From: Neopusillimonas maritima
GTDB taxonomy: Bacteria > Pseudomonadota > Gammaproteobacteria > Burkholderiales > Burkholderiaceae_B
Assembly: GCF_040930455.2 (NCBI RefSeq)
Contig: NZ_CP170494.1
DNA length: 64,000 nucleotides
Reading direction: 5' to 3' (one strand)
Shown: one piece after another, positions 21,513 to 29,786 of the stretch
Layout: each line of letters starts with the position of its first letter
Numbering within the stretch: position 1 is the first letter of the stretch
Translations under genes and position numbers: made by a program
Notes under the pieces: generated by a model
Seen by the model: the letters and a program-made list of their open reading frames with translations, nothing else
Told to the model about the DNA's origin: nothing
The model's database searches: none

Positions 21513-23402
21513 ATGAAAGGGCTTCGCAACCTGAAAGTAAGAACCAAACTGATTGGTGGCTTTCTGATTGTCGCCGCCATAGCCGCCGTTATCGGCGTCA
21601 TTGGCATGCGATCCATGCAGCAAATCAACCAGTTAACGCAAAAGCTATACGATGAGGAGTTCATCGGTCTGCGTCATGCCAGCGAGGCTGACAGGCAGTT
21701 GGTCGCCGCCGGGCGTGCGCTAAGAAGCACGCTGCTAACAAGCACAGCCGACGACTACCGCAGCGAATACTTCTCTATCAATAACCACTTTATGTCGGCG
21801 CGCCTGGCTTTGGAAGACTTGGCTAAAACTGCCGTTTCCGAAGAACGCAAGAAACGGGTTCGCGACGCCCAGGAAGCGCTGCAAGCCTATATGGAGGTCG
21901 CGCGCGATGTGGTGAGCGACGATCCATCTGTTAGCCTGGGTCGGCTGGATACCATCGAACGGGTTTTCACGGAAATGCGCCCCATGGGAGACGAGGCTGA
22001 AAGTCTGATCAAGCGAATTGTGTTCGATCAGCAAGATGATGCCGAATCCGCCACCCGGGAAATCCAAAACATTTTCCAACAAACCTTGGTTTTTATGGTG
22101 GTTTTAACTGCTATCGGCGTTCTGATCGCCATTGCATTGGGGCTGCTGATTACACGGGGCTTTACCCGTCAACTGGGTGGCGAACCCACCGAAGTTGCCC
22201 GCATAGCGGGCTCAATCGCCAAAGGCAACTTAAACAACACGATTAAAGTTCCCAAGCGCGCCCAGGGCAGCATTATGCATGCCATGCACCTTATGCAAGA
22301 GTCGTTACGCAAGGTCGTCGGCGCGGTTCGCATCAGTAGCGATCACATCGCCACCGGCACCACTCAAATTGCCGCAGGCAACGCAGACTTATCACAACGC
22401 ACTGAAGAACAAGCTGCCAACCTTACGGAAACGGCAGCCGCCATGGAAGAACTGGCCAGCACAGTTAAAAGCAACGCCGAAGTAGCCCAGCAAGCCGCAC
22501 ACATGGCTACCTCGGCCAGCAAATCGGCCACAGAGGGTGGCGACGTGGTGCAGAACGTGGTGACCACCATGCAGGATATCAACACGTCGTCGCGACAAAT
22601 CGTTGATATTATTTCAGTCATCGACAGCATCGCTTTCCAAACCAATATTCTGGCGTTGAATGCTGCCGTTGAAGCTGCGCGCGCGGGCGAGCAAGGACGC
22701 GGGTTTGCCGTTGTAGCCAGCGAGGTTCGCGGCCTCGCACAAAAAAGTGCTTCGGCGGCAAAAGATATCAAGAACCTCATCGACAACAGCGTGAAAAAAG
22801 TAGATGCGGGCAGCCAGTTGGTCGATGAGGCCGGCACGGCAATGCAAGACATCGTTAATCAAGTCAAGCGTGTCACCGACCTGATCAATGAAATCAGCGC
22901 TGCCACAACCGAGCAAACCTCAGGTATTAACCAAATTAACGATGCCATTCTCCAGCTCAGCGACGTAACCCAGCAAAACGCAGCACTGGTGCAGGAATCC
23001 GCCGCAGCGTCAGACAGCCTCAAGGCTCAAGCCAACCGGCTTGTTGAAGTGGTCAACCTGTTTGATGTTGGGCAAGAGTACATCGATGTCCAGGCACGTG
23101 AAATTGCGCGTGAAACGACTGAAGACACGCACCAAACAGCCTCTTCCGCAGCCGCGCTGCCGTCGGGGCGCAAGCATAAAGCGTCATCCCGCGAGTTACC
23201 GCATGAGGAAAAAAATCAACGGGAGACGAAGCACAACCATAGCCAATCCAGACCGCAGAACGGTGCAACACCGAAAAACGAAGAGAACGACACGCGACAA
23301 CACAGCAATCGCGAATTGCGCCGTCCGGATCTTGGCCAAGCCAACGGTACCCAAAAACGTAAACCTGCAGCATCCAAAGAAGACGATTGGGAAGAGTTTT
23401 AA
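21513..23402 (+). CDS. Methyl-accepting chemotaxis protein with CheR-binding C-terminus
   Basis: A 629-residue transmembrane chemoreceptor. Start at 21513 after GGAGA; a longer upstream frame is rejected. Membrane helices at about 14-34 and 190-212 flank a roughly 155-residue periplasmic helical domain of the four-helix-bundle kind. A HAMP domain follows (about 213-265). The signalling tip (FQTNILALNAAVEAARAGE, about residue 373) is intact. After a charged low-complexity linker the protein ends DDWEEF, matching the xWxxF tether used by CheR in Tsr and Tar. The ligand is unknown. Confidence 0.93.
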   Translation: MKGLRNLKVRTKLIGGFLIVAAIAAVIGVIGMRSMQQINQLTQKLYDEEFIGLRHASEADRQLVAAGRALRSTLLTSTADDYRSEYFSINNHFMSARLALEDLAKTAVSEERKKRVRDAQEALQAYMEVARDVVSDDPSVSLGRLDTIERVFTEMRPMGDEAESLIKRIVFDQQDDAESATREIQNIFQQTLVFMVVLTAIGVLIAIALGLLITRGFTRQLGGEPTEVARIAGSIAKGNLNNTIKVPKRAQGSIMHAMHLMQESLRKVVGAVRISSDHIATGTTQIAAGNADLSQRTEEQAANLTETAAAMEELASTVKSNAEVAQQAAHMATSASKSATEGGDVVQNVVTTMQDINTSSRQIVDIISVIDSIAFQTNILALNAAVEAARAGEQGRGFAVVASEVRGLAQKSASAAKDIKNLIDNSVKKVDAGSQLVDEAGTAMQDIVNQVKRVTDLINEISAATTEQTSGINQINDAILQLSDVTQQNAALVQESAAASDSLKAQANRLVEVVNLFDVGQEYIDVQAREIARETTEDTHQTASSAAALPSGRKHKASSRELPHEEKNQRETKHNHSQSRPQNGATPKNEENDTRQHSNRELRRPDLGQANGTQKRKPAASKEDDWEEF

Positions 23403-23456
23403 TTTTCCGGAATCAATGTAAAACCACCACCCGATCCCTAACCTGTTAAGGGATGG

Positions 23457-23487
23457 CAAAAGCTGGACATAGTCCAGCTTTTTTTTG
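23457..23487 (+). terminator. Intrinsic terminator after the chemotaxis receptor
   Basis: Inverted repeat agctggac / gtccagct with a three-base loop, followed by seven T. It ends the receptor transcript. Confidence 0.9.
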
Positions 23488-23557
23488 GCCGCACCGCTAA
23501 TACGGTGTGCACGCGCTGCACTAGATGACGTGAAATAGCAAAAACCTATTGAATGGA

Positions 23558-23580
23558 TTTAAACAATCAAATTGTTTAAA
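23558..23580. promoter_or_regulatory. Ten-base inverted repeat, possible operator
   Basis: A perfect palindrome TTTAAACAAT-CAA-ATTGTTTAAA, five bases before the Fur-like box. It is A/T-rich, so it could be an operator, a promoter-associated element or chance. No regulator can be named. Confidence 0.45.
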
Positions 23581-23585
23581 TAAAT

Positions 23586-23604
23586 GAGAATGACTATCAT
23601 TTAT
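23586..23604. promoter_or_regulatory. Fur-box-like site
   Basis: GAGAATGACTATCATTTAT matches 13 of 19 positions of the Fur consensus GATAATGATAATCATTATC, including the central GA and ATCATT. It lies 24 bases before the DUF2061 gene. Confidence 0.6.
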
Positions 23605-23627
23605 TCATCGAGTCAAGAGGAAGCGTC

Positions 23628-23852
23628 ATGTTCATTATTGAAAAAACCAGCCAGGTCTTTTTGCATATGGGTGTCGCCTTTGCCGTTACGTATGCCATGA
23701 CGGGTTCAATAATGACAGGAGGATTGGCAGCCTTGGTTGAACCAATATGCAATGTCGCGTTACTACCGCTTCATGAAAAGGTGTGGCGCAAGATTAAAAC
23801 CCGGCGGCTGCGCTCCGCCCATCACGGCAACTGTGCAGTTGCACAACCGTGA
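23628..23852 (+). CDS. DUF2061 small membrane protein
   Basis: A 74-residue protein with two membrane helices (about 10-29 and 31-50). The pattern EKTSQVFLHMGVAFAVTYAMTG and PLHEKVWRKI is typical of DUF2061. The start has AGAGGAAG upstream. Function is unknown for the family. A Fur-like box precedes it, and cysE follows 57 bases later on the same strand. Confidence 0.8.
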   Translation: MFIIEKTSQVFLHMGVAFAVTYAMTGSIMTGGLAALVEPICNVALLPLHEKVWRKIKTRRLRSAHHGNCAVAQP

Positions 23853-23909
23853 TGAGTGTTAACATTCGCAATTATCCAGACTCAACCCTGACATCGTCCG
23901 AACGACATT

Positions 23910-24839
23910 ATGGCGTCCTTTGAAATCGATACCATTGTTCAATCATTAAGTGAAATCCGCAAGGAATGGCGCGCGTCCCAAAAGCGGTCTCGCGAACCCG
24001 GTGGCCGTGAGTTTCCATCACGAGACGCGCTCGCTGAGGTCATGGATGCGCTCAAAGGGGCCCTTTTTCCAATGCGTTTGGGGCCAACCGACCTGCGTCA
24101 TGAAAGTGAAGACTTTTACGTAGGTCATACATTAGACACCGCGTTGCACACCCTGCTTGCCCAAGCGCGCCTGGAGATTCGCTATCAACATCGTCACCAA
24201 GCCATCACTGAAACAGAAGTTGAGCAACGCGCAGTTGAGACCATAACCGGCCTGGCCAACAGTTTGCCCCATATACGCAGCATGCTCGACAGCGATGTTC
24301 TGGCAGCCTACCGGGGCGACCCGGCAGCACAAACTGTCGACGAAGTATTACTGTGCTATCCGGGTGTGCTGGCCATGATTTACCATCGCATTGCCCACGA
24401 ACTCTATACCCGCGACCTCCCTTTATTGGCTCGCATTGCAGCTGAAATGGCTCATTCGCAAACGGGTATTGATATTCACCCCGGCGCCACAATCGGGCCG
24501 AGCTTCTTCATCGACCACGGCACCGGGGTGGTCATCGGGGAAACTGCTGTCATAGGGGAACGCGTCCGCATCTACCAGGCCGTGACACTTGGTGCGAAGA
24601 GCTTCCCCACAGATAACGAAGGCAGCTTGCAAAAAGGGCTACCCCGCCACCCCATTGTGGAAGACGACGTCGTTATTTATGCCGGTGCAACCATTCTGGG
24701 TCGGGTAACGCTTGGCAAAGGCTGCGTCATTGGCGGTAACGTATGGCTAACAGAAGACGTACCTGCCGGCTGTGTTGTTACACAAGCCCGCTCGCAAGAT
24801 ACTCCCCGAACCAATTGCGCATCCAGCTCGGGGATTTAA
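23910..24839 (+). CDS. cysE: Serine O-acetyltransferase, EpsC-like (CysE)
   Basis: Makes O-acetylserine from serine and acetyl-CoA, the first committed step of cysteine synthesis. The protein has 309 residues with an N-terminal helical domain to about 185 and a left-handed beta helix of hexapeptide repeats (DIHPGATIGPSFFIDHGTG, then GETAVIGERVRIYQAVTLGA). The extended N-terminal domain is typical of the EpsC-type form. The C-terminal tail, which in CysE mediates feedback and synthase binding, is short and ends SSSGI rather than DGI. No strong ribosome binding site is seen before the start. Confidence 0.92.
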   Translation: MASFEIDTIVQSLSEIRKEWRASQKRSREPGGREFPSRDALAEVMDALKGALFPMRLGPTDLRHESEDFYVGHTLDTALHTLLAQARLEIRYQHRHQAITETEVEQRAVETITGLANSLPHIRSMLDSDVLAAYRGDPAAQTVDEVLLCYPGVLAMIYHRIAHELYTRDLPLLARIAAEMAHSQTGIDIHPGATIGPSFFIDHGTGVVIGETAVIGERVRIYQAVTLGAKSFPTDNEGSLQKGLPRHPIVEDDVVIYAGATILGRVTLGKGCVIGGNVWLTEDVPAGCVVTQARSQDTPRTNCASSSGI

Positions 24840-24866
24840 ACATCGGCTAACTCACTGAAGAGCCAC

Positions 24867-25634
24867 TCAAAAAGGGGCACTGAGTGAAAAGACGGCTGCG
24901 GCCCGCCCCATATTACGTCCATCACGATTGGTATAAACCTGGCGTTCGGCATTGGTGTCCACATAAGCCAGTGAAGCCGTTATACCGTTATCCCAAGTTT
25001 TGCTTAAACCCAACGACCAATCTGTGTAGGAACCATCCGTTACGTTGCGAACGCGCTGATAGCCCACATGGGCGTCCAACATCAAGCCCCAAACACCTGT
25101 ATCGAATTGGCCTGACAAATCATAGTATTGACTATTTTTACTATCGGCCCATCCGAATAAATTGGTTAACGCATGTGAATAGGTAAAGGACACCGGACCA
25201 TAGCCAATACCGAGGTAAAGCTCTGTCGTATTGGGGCTGGTGAACCCATCTGGATAGTCGCCAGGGTAATAATATTGCAACACCCCCGTGTCGATCGTCC
25301 AATCTCCATACAGTGGTGCGCTATAGCCGGCATAAAAGTCCATTTCAACGGGCGCCGAAACATTGGGATCCGCATCGCCGAGCCAACTAATACTGGAGCT
25401 CCAGTTACCAACATAGAAGCCGCTGCTATGGCTGATGTCGAATCCACCTTGAATTGCCGGCTTATTGTTCGACTGCATCAAGCCGCGAAAACGATATTGG
25501 CTTGTTGCGGTCATATTGGCGCTAATTTCGAATTCAGACATCGTCGTTTCAGACGACTCCGTTTGTGCTGCAACGGGCTGGGCAAGTGCAATCAGCGCGG
25601 CAAATGCAAGCGCCTTCTTTTTTAGTACGGCCAT
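24867..25634 (-). CDS. TorF-family putative outer-membrane porin
   Basis: A 255-residue protein with a signal peptide (about 1-23, cut after PVAAQ), alternating beta-strand pattern throughout and a terminal phenylalanine (SLSAPF), as expected of a beta-barrel. EISANMTATSQYRFRG and the DFYAGYS/ELYLGIGYG strands fit the TIGR02001 (TorF) family. A good GGAG site lies before the ATG at 25634. A sigma-54 promoter is upstream. In related bacteria, as I recall, such genes sit next to glnK-amtB; here neither is present. Confidence 0.86.
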   Translation of the reverse strand: MAVLKKKALAFAALIALAQPVAAQTESSETTMSEFEISANMTATSQYRFRGLMQSNNKPAIQGGFDISHSSGFYVGNWSSSISWLGDADPNVSAPVEMDFYAGYSAPLYGDWTIDTGVLQYYYPGDYPDGFTSPNTTELYLGIGYGPVSFTYSHALTNLFGWADSKNSQYYDLSGQFDTGVWGLMLDAHVGYQRVRNVTDGSYTDWSLGLSKTWDNGITASLAYVDTNAERQVYTNRDGRNMGRAAAVFSLSAPF

Positions 25635-25652
25635 GAGTCACTCCTTCAAAAG

Positions 25653-25679
25653 AAAAGACAGGTAATAAAACTGTCTTTT
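25653..25679. repeat. Inverted repeat in the torF upstream region
   Basis: aaaagacag / ctgtctttt, perfect nine-base arms with a nine-base loop, between the sigma-54 promoter and the torF ribosome binding site. The predicted transcription start (near 25676) falls inside the first arm, so only part would be in the mRNA. Role unknown. Confidence 0.6.
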
Positions 25680-25684
25680 CAACT

Positions 25685-25703
25685 AAAGCAATTTCCATGC
25701 CAA
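25685..25703 (-). promoter_or_regulatory. Sigma-54 promoter of the TorF-type porin gene
   Basis: The minus strand reads TTGGCATGGAAATTGCTTT: the -24 GG and -12 GC are ten bases apart, with TGGCA and TTGCT around them, a near-consensus match. It lies about 51 bases before the start codon. The activator is not visible; NtrC is the likeliest by analogy. Confidence 0.85.
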
Positions 25704-25724
25704 TTACTGCAAGGGGCCGACAAC

Positions 25725-26381
25725 TTAAGCTTTCGCCCGCCGAAATGTAAGATTGAAACGTTGGTTTCCACACAGGCGGTGTTCACCTTTTACCGGTGTA
25801 GCGACACCGTGAAAGCGCAGACGATCTTGCCCGCCCCAAACAACGACGTCGCCATGCACCAATAAAACTTTTCGCACCGAATCGGTGCGGTGCAAACCAC
25901 CAAACAGGAAGTGAGCCGTGAGCCCCAACGAAACAGACACAATCGGCGCACCCAAATCTGCCTCGTCTTTGTCTTGGTGCAAAGCCATACGGGCTCCAGG
26001 CCCATAACAATTAATTAAGCACGCATCCGGCTCGAAGCGCGCGTAACCGGCCTGTTCGGCCGCTGTCTGCGCAATCTGTCGGAACAAGAGCGGCATCGCG
26101 GGCCATGCTACACCCGTTAAAGGATCACGATCCGCGTAGCGATAGCCCGCTTTGTCGGTAACCCAGCCCCATTGGCCGCAGTTTGTCTGCTCAGCCGACA
26201 TCAATCTTCCACCTGGAGTTTTCATGCGGCGCAATGGGGCTTGCGCCAGAACCGCTTGTATCGCCCGCCATAATGCAGCATCCTGGGCCAACGCAAAACC
26301 ACGTAGAACCATAGCATCGGTGCCGAGCGTTTCATTTGCCCCAGCCGAAAAGGCAGTGTCATCGAACAAAAACCCCGTCAT
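25725..26381 (-). CDS. alkB: AlkB-type 2-oxoglutarate/Fe(II) dioxygenase
   Basis: Removes methyl groups from 1-methyladenine and 3-methylcytosine in DNA or RNA by oxidation. It has 218 residues. The iron ligands HQDKDE (about residue 128) and RFHGV (about 190) are present, as are the 2-oxoglutarate-binding RFNLTFRR at the C-terminus, NCYGPGARMALHQD and the substrate-binding GWVTDKAGYRY. The ATG at 26381 is two bases after the stop of the upstream methyltransferase, so they are one transcript. Confidence 0.92.
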   Translation of the reverse strand: MTGFLFDDTAFSAGANETLGTDAMVLRGFALAQDAALWRAIQAVLAQAPLRRMKTPGGRLMSAEQTNCGQWGWVTDKAGYRYADRDPLTGVAWPAMPLLFRQIAQTAAEQAGYARFEPDACLINCYGPGARMALHQDKDEADLGAPIVSVSLGLTAHFLFGGLHRTDSVRKVLLVHGDVVVWGGQDRLRFHGVATPVKGEHRLCGNQRFNLTFRRAKA

Positions 26382-26383
26382 CG

Positions 26384-27016
26384 TCAGGCAACGTCCGGTT
26401 TGCGCCAAACCGTCGCCAACCAGGGTTGTTGGTCTCGCGGCAAGCCTGGCGGCCGATAATAGTGCTCAAGTTCAATAAGGCCCGCCTGGGTTAACAAGGC
26501 GTGCCATGAGTCGTAATCGTGATACACGGCATAGCGCTCACCGTTCCAACCTTCCTGATTGCCTCCACGGGGATTTGAGCAGAACAACACCCCGCCTGGC
26601 TTCAATGTGCCCCTCAGGTGCATTAACACTTGCCCGAGATGCGCCAGTGGGACATGAAACAACGAAGCATTGGCAAACACACCGTCGAAATACGCTTTCG
26701 GTAACGACAACGCCAGGAAGTCCTGGTGCCATACCTCACAACCGCTATTGGCGCGGGCCATCTCAACGAAAGCCGGCGCACCGTCCAGGCCAACCGGTTC
26801 ATGACCCAACCGCCGAAACGTGACAAGATCGCGCCCGGGACCGCAACCAAAATCAAGGATACGACAAGGTGCGGAAACAGGGATATGCCTTAATAAAGCA
26901 TCAATGTTTTGACTGACGTCATGATCCTGGGTGCCTTCCTGGAAGCGAGAAGCATGGCGCTGGTAATGCCCCAAAGTAACTTGAGACACCACTTTAGGGT
27001 CGACGGGAACAGACAT
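26384..27016 (-). CDS. Class I SAM-dependent methyltransferase
   Basis: A 210-residue cytoplasmic methyltransferase. Motif I ILDFGCGPGRDL is at about residues 54-65, VGLDGAPAFVEMAR follows as motif II, and the post-motif DFLALSLPKAYFDGVFANAS is typical of Methyltransf_11/25. The start may be this ATG or a GTG at 27031. The substrate is unknown. It lies between hmp and alkB on the same strand with short gaps, so the three probably form one operon. Confidence 0.82.
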   Translation of the reverse strand: MSVPVDPKVVSQVTLGHYQRHASRFQEGTQDHDVSQNIDALLRHIPVSAPCRILDFGCGPGRDLVTFRRLGHEPVGLDGAPAFVEMARANSGCEVWHQDFLALSLPKAYFDGVFANASLFHVPLAHLGQVLMHLRGTLKPGGVLFCSNPRGGNQEGWNGERYAVYHDYDSWHALLTQAGLIELEHYYRPPGLPRDQQPWLATVWRKPDVA

Positions 27017-27070
27017 AATTCCGATATCCACTCATTAACTCAACCCCAAAGTATACGAACTTCAACGGAT

Positions 27071-28294
27071 CTAGCGTAGATGATCGAGCAAACCGGGGCC
27101 AAATACTTCCTGATGAATCCGACTGGCTGGTACTCCTTTTGCAACCAACGCCTTCCATTGAGCCTGCATAAAAGGCATTGGCCCGCACATATAAACCGGT
27201 ATTTCATTAACATCCCACTCAGGCAAAGCAGACACATTCATTCGACCACTCTGAACCGTCACGGCATGATTATTCCAGTTATTGCCCGAATGATCGCCAT
27301 CTACATCTTCATAAAATACGGTACATACAAGATTCGGCATCAATTCAATAGCATGTGCCAGCTCATCTCTATGTGCGTGGAACGCGGGACTGCGCGCCGC
27401 GTGGCCAAAAATAACGCGGCGGCCAGGATGTCGATGTGCAATATCGTTCAGGGCACTTATCATCGGCGTCACCCCCACCCCTGCCGATAGTAATACGATA
27501 GGCTCCGTTGTCTTCGTATCAGGCGTAAAATCGCCGAACGGCGGACTGATGCGCAATGTGTCTCCAGCCTTCACCGTATCGTGCAGCCAATTGGAAACGC
27601 GACCAGCAGGTGTTTCTTTTCCCGCGGCCTCGCGCTTAACCGAAATCCTGAAATGCGTCTTTCCTGGTGCGTCCGACAAACTATATTGTCGTAACTGACG
27701 CATACCGTCGGGCAACAAGGCCTCAACGGAAATGTATTGACCCGGCATAAAAGACGGCAGTGACGCGCCGGCCTCAGGCGTTAGCAAAAAGGAACGCACG
27801 TTAAGGCTCTGATCCTGAACCTCTTGCACTGTCATATTCAATAGTTGTCCCGGCTCGGTTTCCGCGGCTGCGTATAGCTTGCGCTCCTCTTCTATGAAAG
27901 CATTCGCTAACAAACCATATGCCTCCTCCCAGGCCGACAACAGATCCGGCGTGGCCGCCTCACCTAACGTTTCCTGAATGGCACCCAAAAGATGACGGCC
28001 GACAATGGGGTAGTGCTCGGCACGAATTCCAACTGAAGCATGTTTATGAACGATCCGGCTGACAACCGGAGTTAGTGCCTCGGGCTGATCGATATTATCG
28101 GCGTAGGCAAACACCGCCGCCGCCAGCGACTGTTGCTGAGCACCGCTGGCCTGATTTCCCATATTAAAAATCCGAGTGAGTTCCGGATGCTCGGAAAACA
28201 TATTCTTATAGAAAGTCTTTGTAATGGTGACACCTTGTTCGCGCAGAACAGGCACACTAGCTTGAATATACGGACGTGCAGCTTCCGATAACAT
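27071..28294 (-). CDS. hmp: Flavohaemoprotein Hmp (nitric oxide dioxygenase)
   Basis: Converts NO and oxygen to nitrate using NAD(P)H. It has 407 residues: an N-terminal globin (about 1-140) with the B10 tyrosine in TKTFYKNMF and proximal histidine in VHKHASVGI, then an FAD domain (QLRQYSLSDAPG) and an NAD domain (VLLSAGVGVTPMISAL), ending with the typical HQEVFGPG. The start at 28294 follows GGAG; the longer frame upstream is rejected. An NsrR-like site and a hairpin lie upstream. Confidence 0.97.
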   Translation of the reverse strand: MLSEAARPYIQASVPVLREQGVTITKTFYKNMFSEHPELTRIFNMGNQASGAQQQSLAAAVFAYADNIDQPEALTPVVSRIVHKHASVGIRAEHYPIVGRHLLGAIQETLGEAATPDLLSAWEEAYGLLANAFIEEERKLYAAAETEPGQLLNMTVQEVQDQSLNVRSFLLTPEAGASLPSFMPGQYISVEALLPDGMRQLRQYSLSDAPGKTHFRISVKREAAGKETPAGRVSNWLHDTVKAGDTLRISPPFGDFTPDTKTTEPIVLLSAGVGVTPMISALNDIAHRHPGRRVIFGHAARSPAFHAHRDELAHAIELMPNLVCTVFYEDVDGDHSGNNWNNHAVTVQSGRMNVSALPEWDVNEIPVYMCGPMPFMQAQWKALVAKGVPASRIHQEVFGPGLLDHLR

Positions 28295-28307
28295 GTAACA
28301 ACTCCAT

Positions 28308-28330
28308 TTAATATATTTAATATCGATCTT
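28308..28330 (-). promoter_or_regulatory. Weak second NsrR-like site close to hmp
   Basis: The minus strand reads AAGATCGATAT-T-AAATATATTAA. The first half matches 8 of 11 and the second 6 of 11 of the NsrR consensus halves AAGATGYATTT and AAATRCATCTT. It is 14 bases before the start codon. Low confidence because the region is A/T-rich. Confidence 0.35.
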
Positions 28331-28336
28331 TAAAGC

Positions 28337-28360
28337 CAAAAAAGACCGCCTTTGCGGCGG
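28337..28360 (-). terminator. Terminator-like hairpin in the hmp leader
   Basis: On the minus strand CCGCC-GCAAA-GGCGG is followed by TCTTTTTT. The stem is only five G-C pairs. It lies between the strong NsrR-like site and the hmp start, where any upstream minus transcript would meet it. Confidence 0.5.
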
Positions 28361-28385
28361 ATTGCTCAGCATGCTGCCAAACAAT

Positions 28386-28408
28386 AAGATGTATTTTATA
28401 TATTTCTT
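28386..28408. promoter_or_regulatory. NsrR-like operator upstream of hmp
   Basis: Plus strand AAGATGTATTT-T-ATATATTTCTT. The NsrR consensus is AAGATGYATTT-N-AAATRCATCTT: the first half matches 11 of 11 and the second 8 of 11. The minus strand inside it reads TATAAA with TTCGAC 16 bases upstream, a plausible -10/-35 that NsrR would cover. NsrR is an Fe-S repressor that releases DNA on NO binding. Confidence 0.7.
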
Positions 28409-28493
28409 AAATGGATGTCGAATCGGGATTAAGGTCGGCCCAATAAGAAATCGATACAATAGCGTCCGTTGCATCCTTAGCAGGAACGTCCTC

Positions 28494-29699
28494 ATGACCA
28501 CGCTCGGTACCCCTTTATCCGCCACTGCCACCAAAGTCATGCTGCTCGGTTCGGGCGAGCTTGGCAAAGAAGTCATCATCGCCCTGCAACGCCTGGGGGT
28601 TGAAACCATTGCAGTCGACCGTTATCCGCATGCGCCGGGACATCAGGTCGCGCACCATGCAAGAACATTGGTGATGACTGACCCTGAACAGTTGCAAGCA
28701 CTCATAGAATCAGAGCAGCCGGACGTGGTTGTGCCTGAAATCGAGGCGATTGCCACGACCGCCTTGGAAAAACTGGAGGCTGAAGGTAAGGTCAGGGTGG
28801 TACCCACCGCCCGCGCAACCCGTCTGACCATGGATCGCGAAGGCATCCGACGCCTGGCTGCCGAAACACTTCAACTTCCCACCAGTCCGTATCAATTCTG
28901 TGACTCCCTGGTGGAATTAAAACAAGCGGTAACGGAGCATATCGGCTATCCGTGTATCGTCAAACCGGTTATGAGCAGCTCAGGCAAAGGCCAGAGCAGA
29001 ATCGACCATGTCGACGACATTGAAAAGGCCTGGAACTATGCTATGTCGGGCAGTCGGGTGAACAAAAATCGCGTGATTGTTGAAGGTTTTGTTGAGTTCG
29101 ATTATGAAATTACGTTGCTGACCGTGCGCGCCTTGAATGACAAAGGCGTAGTCGAAACCTATTTCTGCGAACCAATCGGACACTTACAGGAACAAGGTGA
29201 TTACATTGAGAGCTGGCAACCGCAACCTATGAGCGCTATGGCCAAGCAACGGGCTCAGGAAGTGAGTCATGCAATTACCGAGAATCTGGGTGGTTTGGGC
29301 TTATTTGGGGTGGAGCTTTTCGTTAAAGGTGACAACGTCTGGTTCAGCGAGGTCAGCCCACGCCCCCATGACACAGGCTTGGTGACGCTTGTCACGCAAT
29401 GGCAAAATGAATTTGAATTACACGCGCGTGCAATCCTTGGCCTTCCAGTGGACACCAAACTGCGCAGCCCGGGCGCCAGCGCTGTGATTTACGGTGGCGT
29501 GGACGCACAAGGAATTGTTTTCAACGGTGTCGATAAAGCACTGCAAGTCCCCCAAACAGAGTTGCGCCTGTTCGGCAAACCCGAAAGCTTTCGCCGGCGT
29601 CGTATGGGCGTTGCCGTAGCCTATCACGACAACCTGGATCAAGCCCGCAAAAACGCCCGCAAAGCCGCCAGCTGCGTTAAACCCGGTACAGCAAACTAA
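28494..29699 (+). CDS. purT: Formate-dependent phosphoribosylglycinamide formyltransferase PurT
   Basis: ATP-grasp enzyme making formyl-GAR from GAR, formate and ATP in purine synthesis, independent of folate. It has 401 residues. N-terminal MLLGSGELGKEV is followed by the ATP-grasp core (YPCIVKPVMSSSGKGQS) and EVSPRPHDTGLVT. The start at 28494 follows AGGA; the frame extension to 28362 is not supported by the family start. It is divergent from hmp. Confidence 0.97.
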   Translation: MTTLGTPLSATATKVMLLGSGELGKEVIIALQRLGVETIAVDRYPHAPGHQVAHHARTLVMTDPEQLQALIESEQPDVVVPEIEAIATTALEKLEAEGKVRVVPTARATRLTMDREGIRRLAAETLQLPTSPYQFCDSLVELKQAVTEHIGYPCIVKPVMSSSGKGQSRIDHVDDIEKAWNYAMSGSRVNKNRVIVEGFVEFDYEITLLTVRALNDKGVVETYFCEPIGHLQEQGDYIESWQPQPMSAMAKQRAQEVSHAITENLGGLGLFGVELFVKGDNVWFSEVSPRPHDTGLVTLVTQWQNEFELHARAILGLPVDTKLRSPGASAVIYGGVDAQGIVFNGVDKALQVPQTELRLFGKPESFRRRRMGVAVAYHDNLDQARKNARKAASCVKPGTAN

Positions 29700-29786
29700 A
29701 CGCCCTTTCCGGTTATTTTCCGGGTCATTGGCCAGGCAAAACGACGCTCGCTACAATAACGCGTTTTGCAACATGGGGTTTACACA

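Noticed and set aside
28295..28609. Long N-terminal extension of hmp
   Set aside because: It reads through the intergenic regulatory region and into divergent purT; the globin start at 28294 has its own GGAG.
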